A stretch of 64,000 nucleotides of DNA from Phoma sp. XZ068 (lineage: Eukaryota > Ascomycota > Dothideomycetes > Pleosporales > Didymellaceae): assembly GCA_004835665.1 (NCBI GenBank), contig RBKR01000001.1, positions 2,728,001-2,792,000 of the forward strand, in the 5' to 3' direction. The notes beneath the pieces are model-generated. The model ran no database searches. It had not been told where the DNA came from and worked only from the letters and a program-made list of their open reading frames with translations. Both the position numbers and the translations under genes were made by a program. The first letter of the stretch is position 1, and each line of letters starts with the position of its first letter. This document shows, piece by piece, positions 20,332 to 30,903 of the stretch.

Positions 20332-22952
20332 TCTTGGAAGGCTGCACGATGATAGTGGCGTCGCTTTGTGGACGGTAGAATTGACCGTCTTGGTAGGTGA
20401 TGATTGCGGGTATACCCGCAAGCGGTGAGGATTAGCGACTTCGGATTGAGGTGTGCTTTTTGGCTCTTCTATTTACTACTACGTGCGAAGTTTTGATCAC
20501 GGTAGTCGCATTTTGCATCATGCTCGTCAGTAATTCATTACATTGTCACAGCTGAAGGCAATCGTTAATGCAGCACGGTTCTGGCAAATCTGAGTACTCG
20601 AGCATGCTGTCAGCGTTATGCGTGAATCAGCCCGGCTATCGATCTTTTATCACCGTGACAGGGTTCAGGATATGCTGGATGCAGGTCCCTTGCGCGTCTT
20701 GGAAGAACATACAACCAGTGACAGGTGCGTAATGCACCCTGTGGCTCGGTGACGGCTGAAGTCATGTTGATTCGGCGCATTGGTGGAACTGATGCGTCGG
20801 TTGCGGGATGGAGCGGAAATGCCTCGCCGATGCTTGATCCAATATGGTAGAAGTACTAGGAGGGGGTACCTTGTTTTCCGCAGACCGCCTTCGCCTTGGA
20901 ACCTGGCTTCGTAATCGCAGGGTCATGGTCGCGAAATCTGCTGCGCTGGCACTGTATAAGTTGAAGGGGTAATTTCCGTTCACCGCTGCATGTGAACGGT
21001 GAATGAGCGATGACCGGAGCGTAGGGTCGGCCCGTGTATCATGAAGCTCTACTGGTAATCGTATCTGAGGGGGCCGTATTCTTGCGAAGAACGCCCCTGA
21101 AAGAAACGTCTTATCGCTTGCTGCTCTGGTAAAAACGTGCATTAGTTTGTTCGTTTGCCGAGCCTGTCAGTAGATGCGATCCCGATACACGGTAATGGGC
21201 CTCGTAGGGCTAATCGCAAAGGTACCTAGCGATTGTGACGCTGCACAGTGGATGCGTGAGAACGCTCGCCATGCCTTATCGCTCGCGTATATGTTGGCAG
21301 TTATCTGATTGTTTTTCGTATGTGCGTGTCGGCGCGGCGACTGGTCATTCGGTAAAGCTGGTGACGTTGAAGTAAAGGTTGCGTTGCTGTGGACCCTGGT
21401 TCCAGTCAAACCAAACGGCGCCCCGTTCTCGGAACCACAGCTGTGTTCTGCCGTGCATCATGCACCTTGTCGGGCTGGCCCTCACTTATTGCTTCTGCCG
21501 TGCCGCTCTCATGATTGCATGATTGACGAATATGTCACATTGGCAAACCCATGAGTGCGGGCCTGGCAGAATACACAACTAATATTTGCTGGACGGGAGG
21601 GTAACACAGCATGCTTCGAGACTGTTGCCTTTTAACCAGCCATTTTGTGTGATCGCCATGCACTGACACGACCAACGGTTATGTGCGTGCTAATCAACGG
21701 TAATGATGCACTCCCTCGTAATGCAATGCATCATCTTGCAGAGCGATTATCTTGCAGCCAGCACATGTTAATCTTGAGTGGTTTTGCTCTCATAATGGCG
21801 TCGCCCAGTTACAGGTGCATTTCGCAGGTACTGTTGTGTCATACTTTGGAAAGCTGATAAGCATGTGCTTTAGACCGTTGTCCCGAGAGTCGGCTACAAA
21901 TCGCAAAAATACCGACGATTGGCTGGTACTCGGCTGAAATGCTGCGCATCGTGCACCACTTTCAACCGAGATTGGATGAAAAGGTACCAACCTCAGTGCT
22001 GCCGGAAGGATCCGCTAAGGTACGTACTATGGGTAGAAACGTGCTCTGCCGGGAACCCTGGCGGGGCCAGTTGTTCAGTGTACATACATCGTGCAGTCCA
22101 ATTGTTGCACCAAACTCGGTCTTTGGCTGCTCAATTTCGTAGTTCGAACTATACCAGATCGTTGGCTTCCTGACGAATACCGCCGACAAAATGGCGCGAC
22201 ATCTGCATACTAGCCATGGCAGCTAGGACGATGGCGAGAGAAGATGTGCTGCTTTTTAGGCGCTAATATGCGTAACAGGCTTGCATTCCTGCCGAAAAAC
22301 AGTGTGGGCCCACATCGACTACTTGAACATGACTGCCGGTCATCTGCAGGACATGTTCGACGCAGCGCCCGCAGGATTCGACTGCCTTATCGTCGTGCCA
22401 TAGCGCTAGTGCGGCCTCAGATTGAGGGTCTGTCCTCAAGCACTTGCGCTCCAGTCATCATTCTATGACCACTGAAGTGATGTCAGGCTTAGCCTTTATG
22501 CGAGCTCCGGAGCATCAACGCTGCTACGCCGGTAGAACGCGAGTCACGAAGGTCCCAGCCAATGACAGTCCGCTGCGGGTATATCGCATAGACATCCGGT
22601 TCGTCGATTTGGCACTCTAGCTCCATGTACTTACACCGCGTAGTCAAGATAGAGAAGAGCAACTCGAGGTCTCCATTGCAGGAAGTCGCCGTGCGCATCG
22701 TTATGCATGTGCATTGAGCCAGGTTGATCGGTCCGGTAAATGACTTGGATGCTTGGAACTTTGCTCTTTCGATGGATGCTATCTCGTCAATGCACAGGCT
22801 GTTGAATAGCTGATTGCGAGATTGGCCCTGGAAGCCGTTAGTGTAGATTTCTCCTGTCAAGTATATCAGCCTCCACGCTCTCCCGTGGGGTAGCGCTCTA
22901 TAGCTATCGCCTTCCACACTACTCACCGAATTACCTTCCCACCTTTCTCGTA
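20332..22952. other. Gene-poor stretch of 2.6 kb
   Basis: No supportable gene. Frames here are short and unlike known proteins. The longest is a minus-strand frame of 269 codons (22489-23298) that overlaps the first exons of the next gene antisense. I see no transposon coding, no terminal repeats and no obvious RIP-type AT-rich block. It could contain a non-coding RNA or decayed sequence that I cannot recognise. Confidence 0.4.
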
Positions 22953-24336
22953 ATGGCACCATCAGCATTGGCAGACATCTACCCAATCCCTGCGAAACAC
23001 TATTCAAAGTCCTCGACTGTGGTAGCGAGTGTCCTGCATGGACCACGGGATCTAAGGCTGGTAAGCGTGCCGTTCCGTTGCACATCCCACGCTGCCCACT
23101 GTTCGTGGGGTACTTGCATTGGAATCTGGGACAGAATGCTGATTCAACGAATAGGAGACTCGGTCGCTTCCAGACCCCAGTCCTGGTGAGCTTCAGATTG
23201 CCGTCAAAGCAACTGGCTTGTGCGGCAGTGATGTATCGTACTACAACAAGTTCCGCAACGGCGACCTGCAGGCAGTCCAACCGTTGAGTCTGGGTCATGA
23301 ATCAGCCGGTGTCGTAGTCTCCGTTGGACCAGGTGTGCAAGGCTATTCAGTCGGCGAGCGCGTGGCACTGGAAGTCGGTGTGCCATGTGATAACTGTCGG
23401 TCCTGTCAGAGAGGACGTTACAATCTGTGTCCGTCGATGCGCTTCAGAAGCAGCGCGAAGTCCGTGCCTCACTTCCAAGGAACGCTCCAGGAACGCATAA
23501 ATCACCCGGCAAAGTGGTGCCACAAGTATGTCTTGCATATCCGCACGGCAACGCACAGCCGCAGCTGACAACCTTATTCAGACTTCCTTCACATGTATCG
23601 CTCGAATCGGCCGCACTCCTTGAGCCGTTGTCTGTAGCTATACATGCAGCACGACGAGCTGCAGTCGAGCAGGGTGACTCGGCTATAGTGTTCGGTGCAG
23701 GCACTGTTGGATTGCTCACTGCTGCCATGGCAAAATTGTCTGGCGCGACGACTGTTGTGATTGTCGATGTGGACCACGGTCGAATTGACTACGCGCTGTC
23801 CAATGGCTTTGCACACAAAGGCTTTGTTGTTCCGTCGCACAAGAGGTGTGGTGAGGCTTCTGGTCAGTTTGACTCTGCGAAGGAGCTTGCCGAAGATGTT
23901 ATGCAGGTTGCTTCGCTGAACGACGTCGACTTCGAAGGAGCTGACGTAACGTTCGACTGCACTGGCAAGGAGATATGCATGCAAGCCGGACTTTTTGTAA
24001 GTGCTTCCCCTTGGTTCTCATAGCCACCATCTAACACCGAAAAAGGCAACAAGACCTGGCGGCAAACTCATCATGGTCGGAATGGGCACTCCCGTCCAGA
24101 CTCTTCCAATGTCCGCGTCGCATCTGAAAGAAGTCGACATCATCGGCATTTTCCGATACGCGAACACGTACGCGACAGGGATTAAGATCATCTCGTCAGG
24201 CGTTCTTCCAAGTCTCGACAATATGATAACCCACCGCTTCAAGGGCCTTGCCGCAGCGAAAGAAGCGTTTGATCTTGCCGGGAAGACGACAGACCAGGAC
24301 GGAAATCTGGTGTTGAAGGTCCTCGTTGAGACATAA
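22953..24336 (+). CDS. Zinc-dependent sorbitol/xylitol-type dehydrogenase (MDR family)
   Basis: Exons 22953-23060, 23155-23525, 23582-23996 and 24046-24336 (introns 94, 56, 49 nt) give 394 aa. It should oxidise a polyol (sorbitol, xylitol or L-arabinitol) to a ketose using NAD(P)+. Catalytic-zinc residues lie in GLCGSD and GHESAG. The structural-zinc knuckle reads CDNCRSCQRGRYNLC, and the nucleotide-binding loop is GAGTVG. Conserved LLEPLSVAIHA precedes the Rossmann fold. The length slightly exceeds the family's usual 350-385 residues because of an N-terminal extension and a loop after the Rossmann fold. Neighbouring genes do not indicate a sugar-catabolic cluster. Confidence 0.92.
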
Positions 24337-24830
24337 TTTGCTCCTCTGTTAGCGACCGGTTGCTCCAAATAGATTGCGCAGGTCCGGCGTTTGGGTGTGG
24401 AACTTGGTTAGCAGCATTGAGATACCATTCGTTTACCTGCATACATAGAACAGCTGCAATGCAGGTCAAAAGTACCCATATTGATAAAAGAATCCAACTA
24501 TGAGGTAATTGTGTTTTATTTGTTGTTCCTGTACATACTTGGGTCGTTTTCAACCATAGGGATTTGTAGACAAGATCGTCATATGACTAGTGATGTTGGT
24601 GATGAAGGAAGCGTTGTGCGAGACGCCGGTTGCACGTAATTACGTGCCCATGTGGCTGGTGGGGCAGGTGGGTGTCGGCGAGTCGGAGCTCTAGGCAGCT
24701 CCGGACAAGCTCCCCGCGGCGGTTGCCTCCAACGCCGCTCATCACTACATCCACAGCTTCCAAACAATCGCACTTCTGCGGTACTCACTGCACAACCCAC
24801 CTTACAACATTCACAATAATAACCGCAGAT
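24337..24830. other. Intergenic: dehydrogenase 3' flank and CSN6 promoter
   Basis: About 490 bp with no credible coding region. The last 100 bases before ATG 24831 are pyrimidine/AC-rich, as in fungal promoters. Confidence 0.5.
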
Positions 24831-26229
24831 ATGGCGGACAACACAGAGAACCCACTACTGTCGACGTCACGTGCATCCGATACAAGTCCCATCGTCCAAC
24901 TACACCCACTGGTACTCCTTACAATATCGGATTGTATATCACGGCATACGTTGCGACAGCAGCCAGGGCCAGTAGTTGGAGCTATTCTCGGTGCTCAAAA
25001 TGGCCAGGAAGTCACAATGGAGGTAGCTTTCCAAGCAAAGCTAAACTCAAATTCTGATGGAGAGGTCACACTCGATGACGAATGGTTTAGCAAGCGGCTT
25101 GAAGACTGTAAGCTGATCCTGATGAAGCATTGATCTGCGAGTATGCTGACTCTCACCTCAGTCAAAGAAGTACACAAACAGCCTCAACTAGATCTGGTCG
25201 GCTGGTTCACACTCGGCCCAGCTTCAGGGCCTGGTCCCCATGTTCTCCCGATTCACTCGCGTATAACAGAGCTATACAACGACTCACCTATTCTCCTACT
25301 GTTCCACCCAGAGAGCATCTACACAGAGGCTACAGCTGCTGGCAAGCTGCCGCTGACTCTTTACGAATCACTTTCGGAAAATGCACCCAATGATCCCAAC
25401 GACAAAGCGATGGACATCGATGGCGCTGTACAGGCAAAGGCCATCAAGTTCAGGGAACTGGTATACTCTGTCGAGACGGGTGAGGCCGAGATGATCAGCG
25501 TGGATTTCGTCGCTCGCGGAGGAGGCAATGCCACCGCTGTTGAGGGCCCTGCAGAAACATCTACATCTACAGCTGAGACTTCGAAGGCCAGCGAGAGCGC
25601 GAGTAAGAAGGGCAAGGGAAAGCAAAAGGAGAAGGATACCGAGAAGGATGCACCTATCGATGAGGCGACAGTGCTGGACGCCGATGATGAGGAGGGTAAG
25701 TCAACAATGATTGATTGTCTGGTGCACCATATACTGACAATCTGCAGTTCTCTCGTCACTGACGGCAAAGATGAATGCTGTCCGCATGCTCAGTCGCCGT
25801 GTCGCGCTTCTTCGCGCCTACCTCAACGCACTACCTACATCGTACCTCTCGGATTCATCTGCTCCCGTCAGCGCGGCTCCAGACACCCAACATACACTGC
25901 CGATAGACCACACCATCCTCCGCAGTATATCTGCCACGCTTGCGCGCCTCAACATCCTCGCTCCACCAGACTCTGAAGCGTTCACACTCGAATCACAGCA
26001 AGAAGCGTCAGACGTTCAGCTTGTGAACCTCCTAGCGTCCATAACCAACTCCGTGTTCTCCGCCAAAGAGCTTGGCCGTAAGAGCCAGATTGTCGAGAAT
26101 TCCAGGAGCCAGGGCAAGAGCCGGATGGGTAACATTATGGGTGGATATGGCGGGCCACCTGAGGGTAACTTCTTCGATATCGGCGGTGGCGCTGGTGGCA
26201 TGAGAGCAGGCGGTGAAAGGTGGTCATAA
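24831..26229 (+). CDS. CSN6: COP9 signalosome subunit 6 (MPN- domain)
   Basis: Exons 24831-25107, 25162-25695 and 25748-26229 (introns 54 and 52 nt) give 430 aa. CSN6 is the MPN- partner of the deneddylase CSN5 in the COP9 signalosome, which controls cullin-RING ligases and fungal development. The MPN fold starts at VQLHPLVLLTISDCISR and continues through GPVVGAILGAQ, VGWFTLGP and PILLLFHPE. The JAMM zinc ligands are absent, as expected for CSN6. A Lys/Glu/Ser-rich insert (about residues 230-270) separates the MPN domain from the C-terminal helical region (TAKMNAVRMLSRRVALLRAYL). The C-terminus ends in a Gly-rich tail (MGGYGGPPEGNFFDIGGGAGG). Confidence 0.93.
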
Positions 26230-26761
26230 GCACCCGATCCTCGCGTCTCCCCATAACTGTTTGGTTTAACAAGCTGGCTGACAAGACGAAGCTTTAAACT
26301 AGTACTACGCCTTTTGGAAGAAAGATGACGGCAAGGGTGGAATGTCCATGAAGTTGACTTTCGCGAAGGAAGACCTAACTGAAGGAGAACTCTCCAGGAC
26401 AGGCATCCAAGACGATCGAGGAGCAGTTTATTCGCATGAACTTAGAGTCACGACATAGAGCGACCGCTAACGTTGAACCGATGGGATGTAATGAACATCC
26501 CACTCAGCGACGCGATGCTAGTCAATACTGGTAGCTCAAGCGTCCAGTTCCTCAGCTTGGTCGACGACCAGGCATAGACAATGGTCACAATTAGCGTAGC
26601 ATCACAACACAACGAATACCACGATAATGATCCACGATGGTTACACTTTGATGCCATGCCTTGAAGTATCTATTTTTGATGTAATTGCTTGTCGTCAAGA
26701 TTCCCTAAACCAGCGAAAGCTACCTCCATACAAATCGAAGGATAAAGCAGTACCCAAACCA
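26230..26761. other. Convergent 3' flanks
   Basis: About 530 bp between two convergent stop codons. No coding region or repeat was recognised. Confidence 0.5.
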
Positions 26762-27859
26762 CTATCTCCGCCTCCCATTCTTCGCACTGTTATTCTGGGG
26801 GAACAAGTCGCAGAGTTCTTCTGTCTGTAAGCGCGGAGGTGTCTTAGGCGGTGTAAGTAGGCCTGTATGGGGATCACCCGGAGTGCTCGAAGGGTCGGAG
26901 ACCCTCAGATTGTCAGGGGAGCCCCACAGATGCTCGTCGAGAGCTGTCATCCCGCACTGGTGTGACTCGTCGCAGTGTTCCTTACCGTTTACGACTCTCC
27001 AGAACTCGTGTATGACCATCTCGATTCGCTCTGTCATCATCCGCTTGTCATTAGTCGATGCCTTAGTGAGGGCAATGAGTGGTGATTGTACGTTAGGATT
27101 CCGTTCCAGATCGTCGTCTACTGGATCCAACGTCGGAGCCTCCGGCGCCCAGTCCTCTGCGCCCGCGGCCCAGCTTGTCGAGAGCACATTTGAGGCCTTT
27201 GGATTGCCACCCCACACTGTATCCACCTCGTTAGCGTCAAAGCCGATGTCACTGCCTGACTGCTCGAGTTGGTCGGCTGAGAGATGGTTGAGTATCCACG
27301 AGGGATCGATATCGTCTAGTGGATGGGCGTAATTGACATCGACAGGGTGGAGTGGGTCAGTGCTGGCAACATAATCGAAGTCGTACTTGTAACTTGGATG
27401 AGTTGTGTCAATGACCTCTGGAGGGTCTGGTATATCGTCAGGCTGCACTTCCTGTCGGAGTGGAGATGTTTTCTTTTCGAAGAGACCGAGATTGACTCGC
27501 ACAACAGAGTCCTTGTGCACGTGGGGAAATTGGGCTCGCGTGCTCCATGAGGCCATGTTGAACTCTTTCTGGAGCTGTTCGACCAGAGCAGTCACCTCTT
27601 GTACGCCATGGAATTCCTTTGCCTTGAGTTTCTCCAAGAACAGCTCTGCCATTGACAGCTTCCGCTTCCAGCTTTCCTCAAAAGCATGGTGCTGGCAAGG
27701 ACCGCAATCGACCGCCAGTTTGATTACAGCGTACGAATCAGACTTACACGCAGGCGTCGGCCCGCTCCTGGTCTGCTTATGTTTTGTACCTCCACATCGC
27801 GAATGTCTCAGTCGAAACCCATGTTGGCAGGCAAACCGGTATCTTACGATCTTGCACAT
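26762..27859 (-). CDS. Uncharacterised protein with Cys/His-rich N-terminus (365 aa)
   Basis: Single-exon frame of 365 codons starting at ATG 27859; I do not recognise the family. The first 60 residues contain CKIVRYRFACQHGFRLRH, then CGG, C and CGPCQHH, a spacing that could bind zinc. The next 60 residues form a charged helix (SMAELFLEKLKAKEFHGVQE). The rest is acidic, with Asp/Pro-rich linkers, and ends in a basic NGRRR tail after a TPPKTPPR motif. There is no signal peptide or membrane segment. A nuclear or regulatory role is plausible but not shown. Codon use and the lack of stops over 1.1 kb support a real gene. Confidence 0.7.
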   Translation of the reverse strand: MCKIVRYRFACQHGFRLRHSRCGGTKHKQTRSGPTPACKSDSYAVIKLAVDCGPCQHHAFEESWKRKLSMAELFLEKLKAKEFHGVQEVTALVEQLQKEFNMASWSTRAQFPHVHKDSVVRVNLGLFEKKTSPLRQEVQPDDIPDPPEVIDTTHPSYKYDFDYVASTDPLHPVDVNYAHPLDDIDPSWILNHLSADQLEQSGSDIGFDANEVDTVWGGNPKASNVLSTSWAAGAEDWAPEAPTLDPVDDDLERNPNVQSPLIALTKASTNDKRMMTERIEMVIHEFWRVVNGKEHCDESHQCGMTALDEHLWGSPDNLRVSDPSSTPGDPHTGLLTPPKTPPRLQTEELCDLFPQNNSAKNGRRR

Positions 27860-28093
27860 GACGGATTCTGCTTGTGCTACAGCTCTGTGATGTAGTATGA
27901 AACGAGGAGGCCACTGCGAGGTCGGTAAAGTGGCATGTCATGGCTTGCACGACTGGCCGACTGCGGTCGTTGTTAACAGCGTTATGCAATGGTGAAATGA
28001 GCGTTAATAGCAATGAATGTCGAATGTGTCCAATTAATGTAGAGGAGTGTTTCGTGCGTTGTTTGCGTGCTGTGGTGGCTCGTGAGTGCGCCG

Positions 28094-28123
28094 TGCTTGC
28101 ACGAGCTCTGCTTGCATGAGCTC
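28094..28123. repeat. 15-bp tandem duplication
   Basis: TGCTTGCACGAGCTC is followed immediately by TGCTTGCATGAGCTC, differing at one base. Each unit contains a palindromic GAGCTC overlap. Confidence 0.7.
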
Positions 28124-28849
28124 TGACGGACTGGAAAGAGCGTCAATGCAGCAAGTGAGGCCGCGGTCAGGCATCATCAGCACCCGTTTGCAGGTGTACT
28201 ACTTCTCGTAGTGACGGCGACAGCCACACTTTGAAGTGAAGGTAGAACCAAGTTGACACGACAGAACTGACAGCATTGAGAACTAGTTCAGGATATTTTT
28301 AGCGCCCTGGTAAGTTCTCATAAGTCAATACATACACAAACAAACATCGTCTTGAAACTAAAGGAAACACCTTCATGTGCACCCACCTTCACCTCGTCCT
28401 CACACTCCCTCACAGTCCATGCTGACACGCACAAACAACACATCGGACCGCACCACATGATAACCACCTCACCACCCGTGGGCTTCAACAAACAGCACCC
28501 GCACCCGACCACATCCGCCGAGCCCATCGCCTTAACGCCTTTGTATCGACATCCCTCCCCTGTCTCTTCCCTGCATACACCTGAAACATCCGACGGCCCA
28601 ACGGCTGCAACGGGCAGCGCAGCAGCGTATAATGAAGCTTACATATAAACCCACGGACCAATACGTGGCGCTTCTGTTAAAATTTCCAGGCCCAGTCAGA
28701 GCACGAGAGAGTTTGGTGCTAGATAGCCCGGGGAAGGTGGGAATGTTGCATCGCAGGTTGTAAACGCTGGGGTGAGTTTGTTAATGTTTCACTACAAGGC
28801 GACGTGGTGTGCGAAGGTGGGATTAGAGTTTGAATGGATGGATGCAACC

Positions 28850-28872
28850 GTGTAATGTACGGTGTAATGTAG
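28850..28872. repeat. 11-bp near-tandem duplication
   Basis: GTGTAATGTAC, one base, then GTGTAATGTAG. A minor local duplication. Confidence 0.6.
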
Positions 28873-29087
28873 AGCTCGTGGCACATTACGCATTAATTCG
28901 TGATCAAGACTAGTAGTAAATGTGTGGTGTGAGTATGCAAGAGTGCAGGCAGAGCCGAAGAGACAGGACCGGCCGTGTTTGCGTATCCAACGCCATACCA
29001 AGCCGACTGTACAAAATGTACAGGAACAAAGATACCCAATGCCCGCTCTCGCCATGGAATATGTGAAAAATAATCAAAGCGCCGAGT

Positions 29088-30903
29088 CTAATAGCGCACC
29101 ACAGGCGCGTGTGTATTGCCGTCTTGCACGAGAACGCCCTCCTTGACGCCTTCCTTCTCAATTTTGTGCATCCAATTCTCCTTCTTCTCCTTCTTCAGCA
29201 TCCACCCGCTGAATACCTTTTTCAGCCGGCTCTGCTGCTGATTCTTCTGCTGCTTGTTTGAGGGAGACGCGGGATGGTTTGAAGTGTCGATGCTGGCCTC
29301 GCGCGAAAAGTTATTATGATCCATACTCATCTTGCCTGGAGATGAGTCGCCGACGCTCTTGTGGCGGACGTGGCCATTGCTTGGAGCGAGGTTGCCGGTT
29401 GACGCCCAACCAGTCATCGCTTGCGAAATTTCGCCCTGGTCTGGTCGAGGTGAGCTTTTCTTCGAGTCAGCTCGCTGCTTGTTGTACATGGGTGATCGGT
29501 GACTGTGCGATGGGCTCTGAGGGTAGGCTTGGGCGTATTGGACGGCTAGCGTATCCGAGCCACTTCTCCGGTGGTGGCTTCGTGTTGGTGAGAAAGGAGC
29601 TTGCTGTTTGGTATCCGCGCGCATGACACTGGCAATGTGTGAGCTCGGCGGTGGCTTGACTTCGTCCTTCCAGGAGTCGAGGCTTGGTAACGGTGGTAGT
29701 TCGCGGTTGAGGTTGACTTCAGACTTCTTAGTCTGCTCTGCCTCGGCGTCGCGACCCCTCGTTCCTGGCCTGCTACTGCTTCTTGAGTTGACCCTCAGTG
29801 CTGATCCCCAGCTTCGCCAGCCGCGCTGGGATCCAGTCCGCTTAGGCTCGCTGTCGTCATCATCCAAGGCCAAAGACTCCCTAGACTGCGTACGGCTCAG
29901 TGCACGAGATGGCGCGCGAGACTGCGTTGTGCTGCCTGGAAAGATGTATTCCTTGATGTTCTCCTTGATGCTGCGAGCACGGCTTGGAGGTCGGTTGGCG
30001 GTCTGCGGGCGTTGCTGAGGTGAGTCGTTCTGTTGCCTCCTCTTCTCGAGCTCCTTGCGCATCCACTCGGCGGCCTGGGCATCTGCAATTGCAGCGGGCT
30101 CGAGTTGGTGAGAATGGCGGTTAGATGTGCCCCCTGAGGTGAGAGCGGCAGACGAAGGTGCAGTCGATGCATGGTTGAAGTACGCGTCTGTGGTAGAGCC
30201 GGTCATGGGTGTAGCCAGACTATCAGCATCGCCAGACTCTGTCCTCTTGCGCTGGGAACGGCCTCTCTGCACTGTGTCGGCGGGCGGAGCCTTAGCAGAG
30301 GCATACTTCTTCGCGGCTGACCGGCCCCGTTCATCCGCAAAGGCGTCATCGAACTTTTGGCGAGCAGACTTGGTACGCACCGGTAGGGTGGTGCTGCTCG
30401 GCGGGTTCTTCTTTGCCTCTGCCTCTGCCCTCAATCTTCTGACCTCGAGGGCAGTCTTCAGGTCGACGGGCGCTCCTGTAGGCATCCTCACCCTGACCTC
30501 GTTTGCACTCAAGATGGCGTTCTGCTGCTCCTTGCGCCGGGTCATGGCACCAAAGTCCAGACGCGGGTCGGTGTCTTCCATGCCATGGTCGGACGGCTTG
30601 AAATTTTGCAGGATGAGACGGCATGCTACGCGCAGCTCTCGTTCTGTGTGTGCGTCGAGCGACTGGCGGCTGATGTGGGCGGCGAGATGGGGAAAGTCAT
30701 CGTGCGAGTGGTGTCTCCTGTGTGACTGCGATGCCTTCGGCTGTGACTGCGCGGGCGTGGGCTCTGGTGTTTTGACCTTGGCGGCGTCCGTCTTGCCGGG
30801 AATCTTCTGAGCAGGCGTTAGAAAAGCATCTTGAGATAGACAGCAGTCACGGCAGATGGTTACTTACCACGGGCGCCAAGTGGAAGGAGAACTTTCGTTT
30901 CAT
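29088..30903 (-). CDS. Uncharacterised basic, Ser/Arg-rich fungal protein (584 aa)
   Basis: Exons 30868-30903 (36 nt) and 29088-30806 (61-nt intron, GTAAGT donor, GCTCAG acceptor) give 584 aa. The first exon encodes only MKRKFSFHLAPV. I do not recognise a named domain. An ordered-looking N-terminal segment (AHTERELRVACRLILQNFKP, then DPRLDFGAMTRRKEQQ) is followed by a long disordered region. That region is rich in Ser, Arg, Pro and Gln, with SRAPSRALSRTQSR-type repeats. A short conserved-looking C-terminal block follows (SRLKKVFSGWMLKKEKKENW, then KEGVLVQDGN). The C-terminal block has alternating Lys and aromatic residues and could bind membranes or actin. There is no signal peptide. Confidence 0.75.

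Larger units (their letters stand above)
27860..29087. other. Intergenic with short tandem duplications
   Basis: About 1.2 kb, with no ATG-initiated frame of note. It contains two small direct duplications (28094-28123 and 28850-28872). It should carry the promoter of the 365-aa gene and the 3' end of the next minus-strand gene. Confidence 0.4.
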
